DNA of 64,000 bases from Ashinkailepas kermadecensis (GCA_034440615.1 JAOTOM010003657.1:46001-110000), one strand, 5' to 3'; shown: positions 31,640 to 45,465, counted from the stretch's first letter. Notes: generated by a model not told the origin, from the sequence alone. Program-made: numbers and translations.

Positions 31640-33585
31640 CCAAGGAAATACTTTCACCCCTCGTCATCACAGTTCAGGTCTGCTGTGCTCTGATGCTCCA
31701 CCAAGGCCGGTGTGTTTTAGCCTGCATCTGATCGCTGAAGTATTTTTATTTAAGCCGGTGTGTGTTGGTGTGTGGAGTGAGGGGGAAGGTAACAGTGATG
31801 GTGACCGTGACGATAGATCCGAGCCCACTATATGACACTGCAGTCGCATGCTATTACTCAGAGTTGTTATGTTGACATGGACTGTGCACTGCTCTTTTAA
31901 TTATGTGACTTCACCAGTTATTGGACGATTTTCCCCGTTGGTGAGGATGCTGAATAAACATAAACATACATATTGTCGAATACAAAAGCAGAATTTCTGA
32001 GATCTGAAAATATAGTGGGCGAAATCCGATGAGTTTTTGGTTGGTTGGGGGGGGGGGGGGGGGGTCTAGTGCGTTGGCATTTCGCCCCCCCCCCCAATGT
32101 TTTTCAAAAATCGACACCTTTGGTGAGGGGTATTCATTGAAGCGAAAATACTATATGTCTTTTGCCTCTTTTCACATACCCGGCGCCGCCCATGCCGGCA
32201 GCGGCTGGCAGGGGTCACATCTGACTGGCCGCGGTCACGGCTGGGAACAGCCAGATCTGACCGGCCGGTCACCGCTGGGAGGGGCCACATTTACCTTGCC
32301 GGTCACGGCTTGGAGACGTAACTTCTGAGTGAGGTGTGGGCCATGCTTAACTGGTGCCCCAATGGAGACCGACACAGTCCCACGCATCTGCGCACATGAT
32401 GGCGTGGCAGAAAGCCACGGGCCAGCGGCCTGTGCTGTGTGCGGCATGAGAGGAAGTGCGCCGGAAAGGTCTTGGTCGGGTATGAACGTTGCAGAGGATA
32501 GGCAATGACACATGTGAAGCAGCGAAGCTGCAAGCCTCAATTTCACCGCCCTTGCTCGGAACCTCTCGGTGGTTCGCCTGATGCTCTAGTATGTTCCGAC
32601 GGAGTACATACCCACAGGTTGAAAATGGAATATTCGCAACTGTGCTACTGCCAAGGGAAATGGTGTGTGTGTGGGGGGGGTAGGTCCCTTCAGGTATGCA
32701 ATGCCGATAAAAGTAGTGCAAAAATATTGAAATTATTGGAGGTCCTATCATTCTATCATTACCTCGCCCAGTACGTACATGAATATATTACCCAGCTTCC
32801 GTAGCTGGATCTTCATTCATCTCCATCACGTATTCTTAAGATGGCAGTCTGTCCTGTTCGCTGTCTTATAAAATAAACATCCTGGCATAGTGTCAACCGT
32901 GAATTCTCATGTCGGAGGTCTTGGATAAAATCCGGTCATGCATTGCTGGACCCACCGTCTTGTTGCCATGGACAGAAATATTCCCGGAAAGAGGAGCGGG
33001 GCCTTCTCGTTAGAACTGCCTTGAAGATAAAGAAGTATGACCTACGACCCCTCCTCTGTTATGCTTTATTATCTCCTGCATACGTATTGCAGATAAAATG
33101 TCCATGAGCATGCAGCATGCGTAATGAAAGCGACTTTTTGTGAGTCCTCGCGAAAGCGAAAAATAAATATATAAATAAACATGAGGGTTATCTAGCTCAT
33201 GTAATGGCCCGACAAAACGTCGATGACGGCACGTCTTGTCACCGGCCGGAGACGTCCTGAGAGATGACTTTTTTCAGATAGTTGTTTGCCGAAATTACGA
33301 AATATTTGCAATTAGTCTGATTTCTTGTCTCCAAACGAACAATGCCTAGTGTAGTATACGGCAACCCAGCTTACCGGTTTACATGGGTTACAGTGATCCT
33401 CCGTATGTCACTCGAGGTCAGTGACCAAACATAGCCTCGGATGATCTGTGTGGACTTATGAGTCGCTGCTGGATTGATTTTGACGTTGAAACTGAATTTG
33501 GATACCATGTTTTTCTTGACCGGTGATAATAGTGCTGCCAGGCACTGTTGGCAAGTTTCGGGAACGAGACCAGCTCTTCCACCTC
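31640..33585. other. No gene recognised; homopolymer G and C runs
   Basis: A run of about 18 G starts at 32047 and a C run lies at 32085-32094. A short GC-rich repeat built on GGTCACGGCTGGGA / GGTCACCGCTGGGAGGGG phrases occupies 32190-32320. No coding domain is recognisable. Confidence 0.45.
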
Positions 33586-33587
33586 AT

Positions 33588-33916
33588 ACAATTATTGACA
33601 TATGGGCAGACACGTGGCAAATCACAATTATTGATATATGGGTAGACACGTGGCAAATCACAATTATTGACATATGGGTAGACACGTGGCAAATCACAAT
33701 TATTGACATATGGGTAGACACGTGGCAAATCACAATTATTGACATATGGGTAGACACGTGGCAAATCACAATTATTGACATATGGGTAGACACGTGGCAA
33801 ATCACAATTATTGACATATGGATAGACACGTGGCAAATCACAATTATTGACATATGGGTAGACACGTGGCAAATCACAATTATTGACATATGGGTAGACA
33901 CGTGGCAAATCACACG
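33588..33916 (+). repeat. 36-bp minisatellite, about 9 copies, with CACGTG in each unit
   Basis: The unit is AATTATTGACATATGGGTAG plus ACACGTGGCAAATCAC. The period is divisible by three and lacks stops on both strands, so it generates a 149-residue plus frame (IIDIWVDTWQIT repeats) and a 178-residue minus frame (CDLPRVYPYVNN repeats). Neither has a start context or flanking coding signal, so I do not call a gene. Confidence 0.95.
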
Positions 33917-33919
33917 TTA

Positions 33920-34960
33920 TTAGTATTCCCAAATCCTGAGGAGCTGTGGTGAATGCTTCAGGTGCGTTTCTATTACCGCTTCGCACATGCAACTATCTAG
34001 CATGACAATTCTCCATTTTCAGCAAATTGACATCTAAGCTGAACTGAGAGGTCCACCAGTACCCCCAGGGCCTCCTTTACCATGTTCACTTCCGGGCCCC
34101 ATCTCCTGCTCCCGCTCACTGGTGGCACCTCCCCCACCCAGGTCGCGTCTCCACTTGGTTAAGCATTACTGGGGGTGGGAGCTGGAAAGGTAACGGCTTC
34201 ACCCCATTGAAGTCGACTGTAGCGGCTCCACTCCCAGTTGAATCGTGTTGAACGAGGCCCTCATTACCCCGAAGGAAGACAAAAACAGGTGCCAATATTG
34301 AAATTCCGTTAGGTGTAGCATGCAAGATTTCGCTTCGTGTCGCCAGCACACTCCGTGTTGCAACGCGATGGCGCTGGAAACAACCTACCTCCCTCCGCAA
34401 GGAGGAAGATCGCAAAATTCCGTGCATGGGTGACGGTGAGACGAGACCATGCTGGAGATAACACGAACACGATGACCTTCATTCGGACGGTCGCTGTTCT
34501 TGATGTCTAGCTAACATGCCATGGGTGCTCCCATTTCTACTGTTATACAGCAGCCACGAAAGCATAGGGGAAGCTTCCCCATGAAGCTGATTTCCTTTCC
34601 CTCATTGAAGCTGTCCTCGGGCCAGCAACATTGTCTTTTCACATTGTCTTGCCATCTCCCCTTCCACACCTATGAGGATATTGAGAATTGAGAACTTTGA
34701 ACACACCGCGATGGTGCTGGCTGCATTATATCTACCGCCGATGCTTTTAAATCTGTCAGCTGTGTTATCGTGCTTTCGATCGGAGCGCCGAAACAGTCAT
34801 GCGGCGCCTCCAACACTACCGTTTGCAACGTACCTAGTAGAGTTTACCTTGTCTCTGGTTACCACTTGCAGCCCATTTGACAACAGTTCGTGGGCTCTAT
34901 GTGGGGAGCCCGTTTGGTCTCCCGGCTCGGCCCCTGTCCACCGGCGTTGTGACCGTGTGG
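33920..34960. other. No gene recognised
   Basis: Moderately GC-rich unique sequence with short frames on both strands; no domain or splice-consistent exon was recognised. Confidence 0.4.
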
Positions 34961-34965
34961 AAGGG

Positions 34966-35035
34966 GTACGATGGGGAGAGGGTACGATGGGGAGGGTGTA
35001 CGATGGGGAGGGGGTACGATGGGGAGGGGGTACGA
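34966..35035 (+). repeat. Short tandem repeat, GTACGATGGGGAGGG
   Basis: Five imperfect copies of a ~15-bp unit. Confidence 0.85.
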
Positions 35036-35344
35036 GTCGCCCGAAATTTCGCTGAATTTAGCATTACGTCTATGACGTTGTGCGAAAAAAATCAACCTCA
35101 AACTGCTCTCCTCCGTCAACATCCGAAGTCGGTGGTGACGCCCATGGCGCCGACGGTGGGTGCAGTGTTGAGTGCCGGAGCGATCATGTGGCCAGCTGGC
35201 TCCTGTCTCCGTCTGTGTGGCTGCAGGGCTGTCGGGCGACAGTCTGCAGGGACGGTGCGCAGTACTGCAATTACGATAAGGCGTAATTAGTGAATTTCAT
35301 AAGTCGCGCACCACCCACAAATAGATGGCACCAGTGTTGTAGCC

Positions 35345-35725
35345 AAGGGTGGGGGGGGCAGCGGTCCCCTGGAGGGTCCGAGGGGCCCTCCAGGCGACCG
35401 CCTTGAGGGGCCCGCAAGGACCCCTCAAGGCGTCGGTGCAGGGGGCCCGCAATGCCCCCTGGGCCGATGTGAAAGGCCCCTAGCCCGACGAAATGGGCAC
35501 CGGGCTGACCGAAAGGATCCCGGGCCGATGAAGAGAACACCGTGTCAACGTAAAGTGCCCTCGCAAAGATGTTGAGAGCCCTGTACTGGGCCAACGTGAT
35601 GGGCTTCCAGGTCGACGGAGGGGGACCTCGGATCGTTGGAAGGGCCCCGGAGAGAGAGCCCGGGGCTCTTCCAACGATCCCCGGGCTCTGTCATCGAGCC
35701 AACATGAAGGGTCCCTGAGCTGACG
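35345..35725. repeat. Degenerate ~27-bp GGGCCC-centred quasi-repeat
   Basis: Irregularly spaced phrases such as GGGGCCCGCAA, GGGCCGATGTGAAAGGCCCC and GGGCCGATGAAGAGAAC resemble in style, but not exactly in sequence, the array at 30590-31560. Open frames here show no domain. Confidence 0.55.
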
Positions 35726-36319
35726 ATGGGGCCGAAACCAAAAGAGGGCCTCGAACCTGATGGAGATGTGGCAGCACCAATTAAAATATTGGTGCTGCCA
35801 TGGAACACCAATATTTTGATTTCCCTCCTTATGTTAACCAAATGCTGGTATTCACTCATTGAATTTGAAGAGGACACCGAACGGATGCTGAATAGAGGGG
35901 GGAGGGGAGGGGAGGAGGCGAGAATGTTCTGGGTTCTTAGGTCCACCTTTTCCATGCAACGTCATAAACGCAATGTTAAATATCACGAAGTTCGGGGAAC
36001 GCCCCCCACCCACCATGGCCATACTCATCCTGATGTGGTACGGTGTCACTATTTTTCGCTGCGTTTCCGTTTTGTTGGGTTAGGCACTTCGGCTTGCTTT
36101 TTTTCCTTTTTTTCGCTGCTATATATTCGCTGCTATAAATTTGCTGCTATATATTCGCACGTCTAGACGACCTAGATGACCACGTCTAGATGACCACGAT
36201 AAGATAAAACTGGACTGAAACGGACGCGCGACTCGACACTCGACACTCGATACTCTACAAGCCGACGTCTGCTCAGCTGTGACTGTACAACTGTATCAAC
36301 AGTCGGTGATGCTGCAAGC

Positions 36320-38456
36320 ACGTGGCGCGTCTGGCGTCTGCACATACCTCAGCCGTCGGCGGCCGTCGGGCGTCAGCACATACCTCAGCCGTCGGCGGCC
36401 GTCGTCAGCACATACCTCAGCCGTCGGCGGCGGTCGTCAGTACATACCTCAGCCGTCGGCGGCGGTCGTCTGCACATACCTCAGCCGTCGGCGGCGGTCG
36501 TCTGCACAACTCAGCCGTCGGCGGCGTCGTCGCACATACCTCAGCCGTCGGCGGCGGTCGTCAGTACATACCTCAGCCGTCGGCGCGCCGTCGTCGGCGG
36601 TCGTCGGCGGCCGTCGTCCCTGCGGCGGTCGTCTGCACATACCTCAGCCGTCGGCGGCGGTCGTCTGCCATACCTCAGCCGTCGGCGGCGGTCGTCTGCA
36701 CCTCAGCCGTCGGCGCGGTTCTAACAGCCGTCGGCGGCCGTCGTCTGCACATACCTCAGCCGTCGGCGGCGTCGTCAGCACATACCTCAGCCGTCGGCGG
36801 CGGTCGTCTGCACATACTTAGCCGTCGGCGGCGGTCGTCTGCACTACCTCAGCCGTCGGCGGCGGTCGTCGCACATACCTCGGCGTCGGCTGCCGTCGTC
36901 TGCACATACCTCAGCCGTCGGCGGCGGTCGTCTGCACATACCTCAGCCGTCGGCGGCGGTCGTCAGCACATACCTCAGCCGTCGGCGGCGGTCGTCAGCA
37001 CATACCTCAGCCGTCGGCGGCGGTCGTCTGCACATACCTCAGCCGTCGGCGGCGGTCGTCAGCACATACCTCAGCCGTCGGCGGCGGTCGTCAGCACATA
37101 CCTCAGCCGTCGGCGGCGGTCGTCAGCACATACCTCAGCCGTCGGCGGCCGTCGGCACAACACACACCGTCGGCGGCGGTCGTCTGCACATACCTCACCT
37201 CAGCCGTCGGCGGCGGTCGTCAGCACATACCTCAGCCGTCGGCGGCCAGCCGTCGCGGCGGTCTGCACATACCTCAGCCGTCGGCGGCGGTCGTCAGACA
37301 TACCTCAGCCGTCGGCGGCGTCGTCAGCAACCTTCAGCCGTCGGCGGCGGTCGGTCGTCAGCACATACCTCAGCCGTCGGCGGCGGTCGTCAGCACATAC
37401 TCAGCTCGCGTCTGCACATACCTCAGCCGTCGGCGGCGGTACGTCTGCACATACCTCAGCCGTCGGCGGCGGTCGTCAGCACATACCTCAGCCGTCGGCG
37501 GCCGTCGTCAGCACATACCTCAGCCGTCGGCGGCGGTCGTCAGCACATACCTCAGCCGTCGGCGGCGGTCGTCAGTACATACCTCAGCCGTCGGCGGCGG
37601 TCGTCAGCACATACCTCAGCCGTCGGCGGCGGTCGTCAGCATACCTACCTCAGCCGTCGGCGGCGGTCGAGCGTCTGCACATACCCCCGGCCGGGGGCGG
37701 GACGGGGCGGTCGTCAGCACATACCTCAGCCGTCGGCGGCGGTCGTCCGTGGGCGGTCGTCAGCACATACCTCAGCCGTCGGCGGCGGTCGTCAGCACAT
37801 ACCTCAGCCGTCGGCGGCGGTCGTCAGCACATACCTCAGCCGTCGGCGGCGGTCGTCAGCACATACCTCAGCCGTCGGCGGCGGTCGTCTGCACATACCT
37901 CAGCCGTCGGCGGCGGTCGTCTGCACATACCTCAGCCGTCGGCGGCGGTCGTCTGCACATACCTCAGCCGTCGGCGGCGGTCGTCTGCACATACCTCAGC
38001 CGTCGGCGGCGGTCGTCAGCACATACCTCAGCCGTCGGCGGCGGTCGTCAGCACATACCTCAGCCGTCGGCGGCCGTCGGCGGCGGTCGAGCGTCTGCAC
38101 ATACCTCAGCCGTCGGCGGCGGTCGTCAGCACATACCTCAGCCGTCGGCGGCGGTCGTCTGCACATACCTCAGCCGTCGGCGGCGGTCGTCAGCACATAC
38201 CTCAGCCGTCGGCGGCCGTCGCACATACCTCAGCCGTCGGCGGCGGTGTAGCACATACCTCAGCCGTGGGCGGCGGTCGAGCGTCTGCACATACCTCAGC
38301 CGTCGGCGGCGGTCGTCAGCACATACCTCAGCCGTCGGCGGCGGTCGAGCGTCTGCACATACCTCAGCCGTCGGCGGCCGTCGTCAGCACATACCTCAGC
38401 CGTCGGCTGCCGTCGTCAGCACATACCTCAGCCGTCGGCGGCCGTCGGGCCAGTGA
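36320..38456 (+). repeat. 32-bp GC-rich minisatellite, about 66 units
   Basis: Unit: CAGCACATACCTCAGCCGTC followed by GGCGGCGGTCGT. Point variants (CAGC/CTGC, GGCGG/GGCCG) and short deletions occur throughout, and a marker TCGAGCGTCTGCAC recurs near 37669, 38087, 38277 and 38345, suggesting block duplications. Thirty-two is not a multiple of three, and the unit has no plus-strand stop in any frame, so three units encode a 32-residue repeat (SAHTSAVGG, HIPQPSAAV, TYLSRRRRS). The resulting 762-residue open frame is best regarded as an artefact. Confidence 0.95.
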
Positions 38457-38459
38457 TCT

Positions 38460-38990
38460 GTTGCCGGGTGACCGGGGCCCCGCTCCAGTTCCCAAGTGTT
38501 GGTCGCGGTGTAGGATTTGTACGCTAGGTGCCGTTGCTAGGTGTCATCGCCGACAAGTCAGATGTCGACAACTTACCACCGGAACACCGTCAGCCGTCGC
38601 ACCCATCTGATAGGGGATGGCGAGAGCAAGCAACATGGGAGATGGTGAAGTCGTTCACATCTCAAGAAGCTATTCAGCCCATTTTGGAGAAAATAGAGAT
38701 TACAGGTGTAAGAACGCCAACGGCGCTTATTTTGCTCGTAAGCGGCTGGAAAGCACGTATGTTGCGCGATTAAAAGACCGGCTTGAATAATTTATAACAC
38801 GTTGGTATGAGATCGCTTCAAAACTGGCTGCGGGTTTTATTCGATTTTACATCCTGGTATATATTGAAAGCACATCCACACATACAGTGTGTTTTTCATG
38901 CACTCTTGTCACTAAAGTACGATGGGAATCATCTGGATATTACAGCCACGCATGAACATACTTCTCGACAATCACACATACCCTCTGTTC
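38460..38990. other. No gene recognised
   Basis: Unique sequence between the 32-bp array and the LINE remnant; short frames without domains. Confidence 0.4.
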
Positions 38991-38996
38991 CTGTGA

Positions 38997-39936
38997 TTAA
39001 CTCAGGTGATTCTTCAGCTTGCACTTATGTGCTTCGATACTGTACTCTTGTACCGTACTCGATGGCAGTCTATTAAAAGCATCGGATGATCTGTATGCGA
39101 ATCGTCGCCTGCCTGTCACCGTTCTGCTACTCGACATGTTTAATTGTTTGTTCTGGGCGTGGTACACTATTCTACAGCTTGCCGACGGTCAAACTGTTGC
39201 GCCGGCTCGTGTGGGTCGCCCGTTACAATGATGTTCTTCAACATACACAGCGAGTGATACTCGGTGAGTCTGCGAGCCGACAGCTATTGCAGTTCGTTTG
39301 TAACGTCACTCACACGGTCTCGCCGGCCGGCCGGCGTCGTCAATAAATTACACGCGCAGCTAGGTTAATACGTATTTGTATACGGCACATATGTACATTC
39401 AGCTGATGGTCAGATGCCATGTGCGGTTATGCAATATCGGATATGTGACAACACTGGTCCGTTCCAATTGTTGAGAGAAGCTCACGAGTTGCACAGCGTG
39501 GGGCACGACTCAGTCCTTTGAGCACACCGGTGCATTTTGACACGAGCATGTTGACATGTCGTACATATGACAAGTTGTGATCCGATACTGCACCAGCTTT
39601 TACGCGTTCGCCTTCTTATGTGGTGGAACCACCCAAGATGTTCGGTACGACTTTAGGTAACCCACCCAACATTTGATGGGTTCCTAGTACAATTAATTGT
39701 GTTTTTGTCGCGTTTAATTTAATTTGATTTTGACTGAGCCAGTCGTGCGATGTCTCTATAGCAGCCTCCATGCGTCTAATGAGATTATTAATGTCACTTG
39801 GTTTACCGGTGACAACGAATTGAGTATCATCAGCGTACTGAGTTACTTCGATACCGTTGTCCATAAAAAGGCTGAGATCGTTCGAGAATATGGTGTAAAG
39901 TAAAATACCTAGTGATATTCTGTGATAAACACACAC
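38997..39936 (-). pseudogene. LINE reverse transcriptase remnant, 5'-truncated and frameshifted
   Basis: On the minus strand the first part reads ISLGILLYTIFSNDLSLFMD then TQYADDTQFVV, the catalytic YADD motif of the non-LTR reverse transcriptase, followed by LIRRMEAAIETSHDWLSQNQ and IKLNATKTQ. After a stop the homology continues in other frames: DHNLSYVRHVNMLVSKCTGV, RELLSTI, and a C-terminal TVTGRRRFAYRSSDAFNRLP then CKLKNHLS ending in TAA at 38997-38999. This order is typical of CR1/Jockey-like LINEs. The endonuclease and N-terminal RT are missing. Confidence 0.8.
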
Positions 39937-40400
39937 AAAACAAAACCCACCGAATCGACTGATATCAATCGTTGAACAGAACCGACGCCCATATCAGTTG
40001 AATCAAAGTATGTATCAAAGCAGCACACACACACACGTCAAACATGTGGTACGGGAAGTATAAAATGTCAGCCTAGAAGACTAGAAGACTAATGTCCGAC
40101 TAGAAGGTCACAAATCAAGGTGAAATATTGCAAACGTATGGTGTGATACATCTCAGTTAGATACTGGTTGTCCGATATATGTGTGTGTTGTGTGTAATTC
40201 AAACGCCAAACAGTTGCGCTTCGTCGTGCGACATTAACAAATATACAGTTCTTTGTTTTTCAGATCAAAGGTCAAGGTCAAAGTCAAATTGGCTTAAATC
40301 TTCGAGTATGATATCTCATAAATTACTTGCCTCTTCCGTCTCAAAGCAGCACGCACACATGTCAAACACGTGGTGTGGGAAGCATAGAATACCGGCCTAG

Positions 40401-41745
40401 TAGGGGAGACCGGGGCTATATGATACACGGGAAAGTTGATACAACAGCATTTTCTCCAAAAGTATGAAGCCGGTTGACATGGCTACCACACATGCTACTA
40501 TTGGCACCTTCTTCTCGTAACAAGAACAAGCCCAAATCCTTTCCACCTGCGGCTCCCGAATGGTGACGTTGTGACCCATTTTTGGGCGAAAGTAAAATTT
40601 CAATGTATGTGCTTCCCACTTAATTTCTAATTGTACGCCTACTTGCTAACTTTTTTGGTGTCTGTTATCATTATCATGTTCTCTCAGCTTTGCAACGGTG
40701 AAATGCTTTTATCGTTCGCCGCTGCATTGTACTCGCAATGTTGCATAACATGTTGCAGCCTGCACCAGAAAGCCTGCGGGATAAGTGAATACAGCCTGCA
40801 CGAACTTAATCACCCTGTGTCAACATCAGCCTGTTTAAACGTTTTGTGGACTGGTAATGGAAGAAAATAACCACAGAATTGCCAATCGGTATTCAGGTGC
40901 TTGCTAAACTGCTTCAATAATCATATTATATGTCATTTTTTAAAATAAGTTTTGTCTGAATTCCTGCTGGCGTGTGCTCATCAACCAGGGTTCTATTTCT
41001 AAGCATAGCTTGTTGCGTGAACCCTGGCCCCACCACCCAATCGATGAACTCCAGTTTAACGGCATAATTTTTACAGAGTTTAACGTGCCGTCAATGCGCG
41101 GACGACACAGCCACAGGCTCGGTAGCTCGTGTAGGCATTATCGGCTCAGTTGCCAGCTGACCCTCCCAGTCGGCGGATAAATGCGAGCGCGTGGAGCGAC
41201 TCGAACCCTGTCTTGCCGGGACAGGGGAGACGAGTTCAGGCCTGCGCTCTAACCAACTGAGCTACCGGGGCGGCGATCTCAATATTTCGAGGGGAATTTA
41301 TCACCTGACGGAAGAGACTGAACGAAGGAAAATGTGCAGCTACGGAATGAACGTTTGCGAATTCCATAAATGGCATTAACCATGAGCTATGGTCAGCCCG
41401 GATTCAAAACAATATTTTTATTGTAAAGGTGAAACATGGGCCTTTCTTATGGTGTAAAGTAATATCACCTATAGATAGTATATTATATTTAACTTACATG
41501 TTATCAACTTGCCCCATCGTCAGTAACAACTTACCCCTATAGCGGGGCAAGTTGATGAACCGGTAGTTGCACGATGTTTGGATCTGGTGGAAAACACAGA
41601 GGATTTCACACACAAATAATTATTGTGGATCATACTAGAAGGTTTAGGCTTGACATAGGTGTGGCTATCTCCTCGCAATCCTTCCAAAGTGATGAGATAT
41701 TTTGAGTTTCGCCAAAATTGTATCAACTAGAGCCGGTCTCCCCTA
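40401..41745. mobile_element. 1345-bp DNA element with 13-bp perfect TIRs
   Basis: Left end TAGGGGAGACCGG and right end CCGGTCTCCCCTA are exact inverted repeats; similarity continues a little further inside (GATACA on both sides). The element is flanked by CTAG at 40397-40400 and 41746-41749. An alternative reading with a TA duplication, as in Tc1/mariner elements, cannot be excluded. No transposase frame is recognisable inside. Internal GGGGCAAGTTGAT and its inverse (41507-41565) form a further inverted pair. A tRNA-like SINE head lies within at 41190-41275. Confidence 0.78.
41190..41275 (-). mobile_element. tRNA-like SINE head inside the TIR element
   Basis: On the minus strand GCCCCGGTAGCTCAGTTGG gives a good acceptor start and A box, and GGTTCGAGTCG a B box. 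The T-stem does not pair well and the distance between boxes is longer than in a simple tRNA, so a SINE head is more likely than a functional tRNA gene. Confidence 0.5.
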
Positions 41746-42019
41746 CTAGAAAGTCACAAATCAAGGTGAAATACTGCAAAAGTGAGATGATTCATCACAT
41801 CATCATAACTGAGATGTGATGCATCTCAGTTAGGTGCTGGTTGTCCGATGTGTGTGTGTGTGTGTGTGTGCGATTCAATTGCCAAACAGTTCCGCTTCGT
41901 TGTGCGACTCTAGCAAATGAACAGTTAGTGTTTCAGATCAAAGGTAAAGATCAAAGCCAAATTGGCTTAAACCTTACAGTATAGTTATCTCTCATAAATT
42001 ACTTGCCCTATTACGATGA

Positions 42020-43240
42020 TTCGAACGTCAAGCGATAGCCTTTGACCATGCGAACCTAACGCTACACTCAGAAGCGAAGCCAGGGGGGGGCTCATCCCCT
42101 TAGCAATAAAAAATACACTAGATCAAACAAGAACTCCTGACATTTTACCATGTAAAACCAACAATTTTCGGCGCGCAAGCGTTCTCTTTTTCAGACATTT
42201 TCTTGATCGGGTCCCTTTAAGAAAATCCTGTCCGCGCTACCGGCTACAATCCATTGCATGACTGACTTCACAGCGACTCTATAGCTGTGCTTGACATTGT
42301 GTATCTGCACCACACCCGCCGACATGAGCCATCCAATACGGCATGACCGTATGCGATCTTTGAGGAGTCAAAATTTGGTCAATTTTTCAAGATAATACCT
42401 TGAAATTATGCATTAATGTCCACAGTACTAGTCTCTATAGTGAATTTCCTTATTTTTTAGAAGTTCAAAGTTTCCAAAACAGTTTTAACCAAATATTTTC
42501 TCACGTCTGCAATTTTGGAGGGCAGCATGACGTCATGAAGCGTAATTCGGGGCTATCGTTATCCTTTTCCGATTCATTGCCTATCATTTGGCTGGAGCAA
42601 ATAGTTTTACTCGTTTACTCTATCATTCTGTTACTTTACTACTCTATTATTATATTACCATATTACTCGAATTTTGGAGTTGTATTCCACATTCCCCAGA
42701 TATGGCAAACGTCTTCGGAAGTGATGACACTCACGCCTGACATACGCAGACCGCGAAGTTTTTCGTGTGAATCCCGTATAATTCATGCAGGAAAAAGGAA
42801 GTGTGAAAATCTCATACCGATATCTTGGCGCGCTTTCACTTTATTGCAAAGCTCTCCTTGGGGAGGACGAAAAGCCCTCCCTCCGGTAATTGAAGTGGAG
42901 ACGTAATGTACCGGGAAGAGATGCTGGTGTAAAGCAGGGGCAGTTGTAACCGAGTGCTGTAGTGACTGTTCGTCACAGACCTCAAACAGCGGGCATTGCC
43001 TGCGACTGGATCGGCACCACTTCAGTGCTGCCCGACATCAGCATGAATCAAATCAAATGAACTTTTTGTAGGCTGGTTTATCTGTGGAAATTCGGTAACT
43101 TTCTGAGAACATCAGGCGGAAAAAACTGAAGATAGGAAATGAATAGCAATGCTCAATGATGAGGCAAAAATATAATTAATTTTTGTCATTTGATGTCCGT
43201 CATACTTGCTTTGACTTCCAATCGTATTGAACTCCCCATG
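42020..43240. other. No gene recognised
   Basis: A 168-residue open frame (42400-42906, +) includes a low-complexity ATTAC-rich stretch encoding a hydrophobic run (IILLLYYSIIILPYYS), but it matches no family I know and its ends are not splice- or promoter-supported. I leave it uncalled. Confidence 0.4.
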
Positions 43241-43247
43241 TCCCGTC

Positions 43248-43535
43248 TCCCTCCTCCCGCCACCGATGTTCCCCGCTATCAGTGACTGATCCCGCCACCG
43301 ATGTTCCGCGCTATCAGTGACTGATCCCGCCACCGATGTTCCGCGCTGTCCGTGACTGATCCCGCCACCGATGTTCCGCGCTGTCCGTGACTGATCCCGC
43401 CACCGATGTTCCGCGCTGTCCGTGACTGATCCCGCCACCGATGTTCCGCGCTATCAGTGACTGATCCCGCCACCGATGTTCCGCGCTATCAGTGACTGAT
43501 CCCGCCACCGATGTTCCGCGCTGTCCGCGACTGAT
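43248..43535 (+). repeat. 35-bp minisatellite, about 8 copies
   Basis: Unit CTGATCCCGCCACCGATGTT plus CCGCGCTGTCCGTGA; two variants, CTGTCCGTGA and CTATCAGTGA, are arranged in blocks. The minus-strand frames (MAGSVTDSAEHRW repeats) are by-products. Confidence 0.95.
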
Positions 43536-43539
43536 GCAG

Positions 43540-44120
43540 GTGCAGCTGCGGCGTGGCAGGTACTCATTGGGTAAAGGGGAAACTCATTGGCCAAGTCATT
43601 AATTAAAAAGGTGACACCACATGAAAAGTACCACGAGACCATGGCAAGATTATGTTTTTTTATCGTTCACGATCTCAGGGGTTGGGGAATTACACGAGTA
43701 GCGAAATTCTAGAGAGAACAGCAAATGTTTTATTCATATTTAAAGGACGGTAGATTTTCTCTTTCCCTCTTGGAATGCTGATTGCAATGATTTATGTACC
43801 TGCTTCGTCGCCTGTAAACGTTATCTAATGCATAGCTGAATTTTCGAGCATTTTGAAGCAACCACCAGCAGCTTAAAATTTTACCGGTGGAATGCCTTCC
43901 ATGGTGTGGTTTCAGCTGGGCCTGAGAACGGATGGTATATCTTGAACATGCCTTTTCAGGCAAATAAGCACGTACATTCCTGTCGCGTTTTTGTCTTGGT
44001 CATGCTTCGAACACCATTGATTGTTTTCCGAAAGACTTGTACGGTAGATGTTGTATATTGCCATCGTAAATATCGTCTTGCTCCAAGCTGCGACTGCAAT
44101 GAACAGTAACAATCGAAAAA
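43540..44120. other. No gene recognised
   Basis: Short frames on both strands without a recognisable domain. Confidence 0.4.
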
Positions 44121-44149
44121 AATATGCATCACAATATATATGTACCTAT

Positions 44150-45465
<1,316 letters not shown>

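Larger units (their letters stand above)
40016..42015. repeat. Two tandem ~326-bp host units, the second split by a TIR element
   Basis: Unit 1 starts near 40016 (CAAAGCAGCACACAC), passes GTCACAAATCAAGGTGAAAT, GCCAAACAGTTGCGCTTCG and AGATCAAAGGTCAAG, and ends in CTCATAAATTACTTGCC. Unit 2 starts near 40342 and resumes after the transposon at 41746 with the same landmarks to about 42011. A TG microsatellite lies inside each unit. Confidence 0.8.

Noticed and set aside
33456..33992. 178-residue minus and 149-residue plus frames as repeat-protein genes
   Set aside because: Both result from a stop-free 36-bp monomer; no start context, splice signals or unique domain.
36322..38610. 762-residue open frame as a repetitive Ser/Arg protein gene
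   Set aside because: It follows exactly the 32-bp minisatellite, all three plus frames are open for the same reason, and indels between units shift frame freely.
42400..42906. 168-residue plus-strand frame as a membrane protein gene
   Set aside because: The hydrophobic stretch comes from an ATTAC-rich low-complexity tract; no family match or gene signals.
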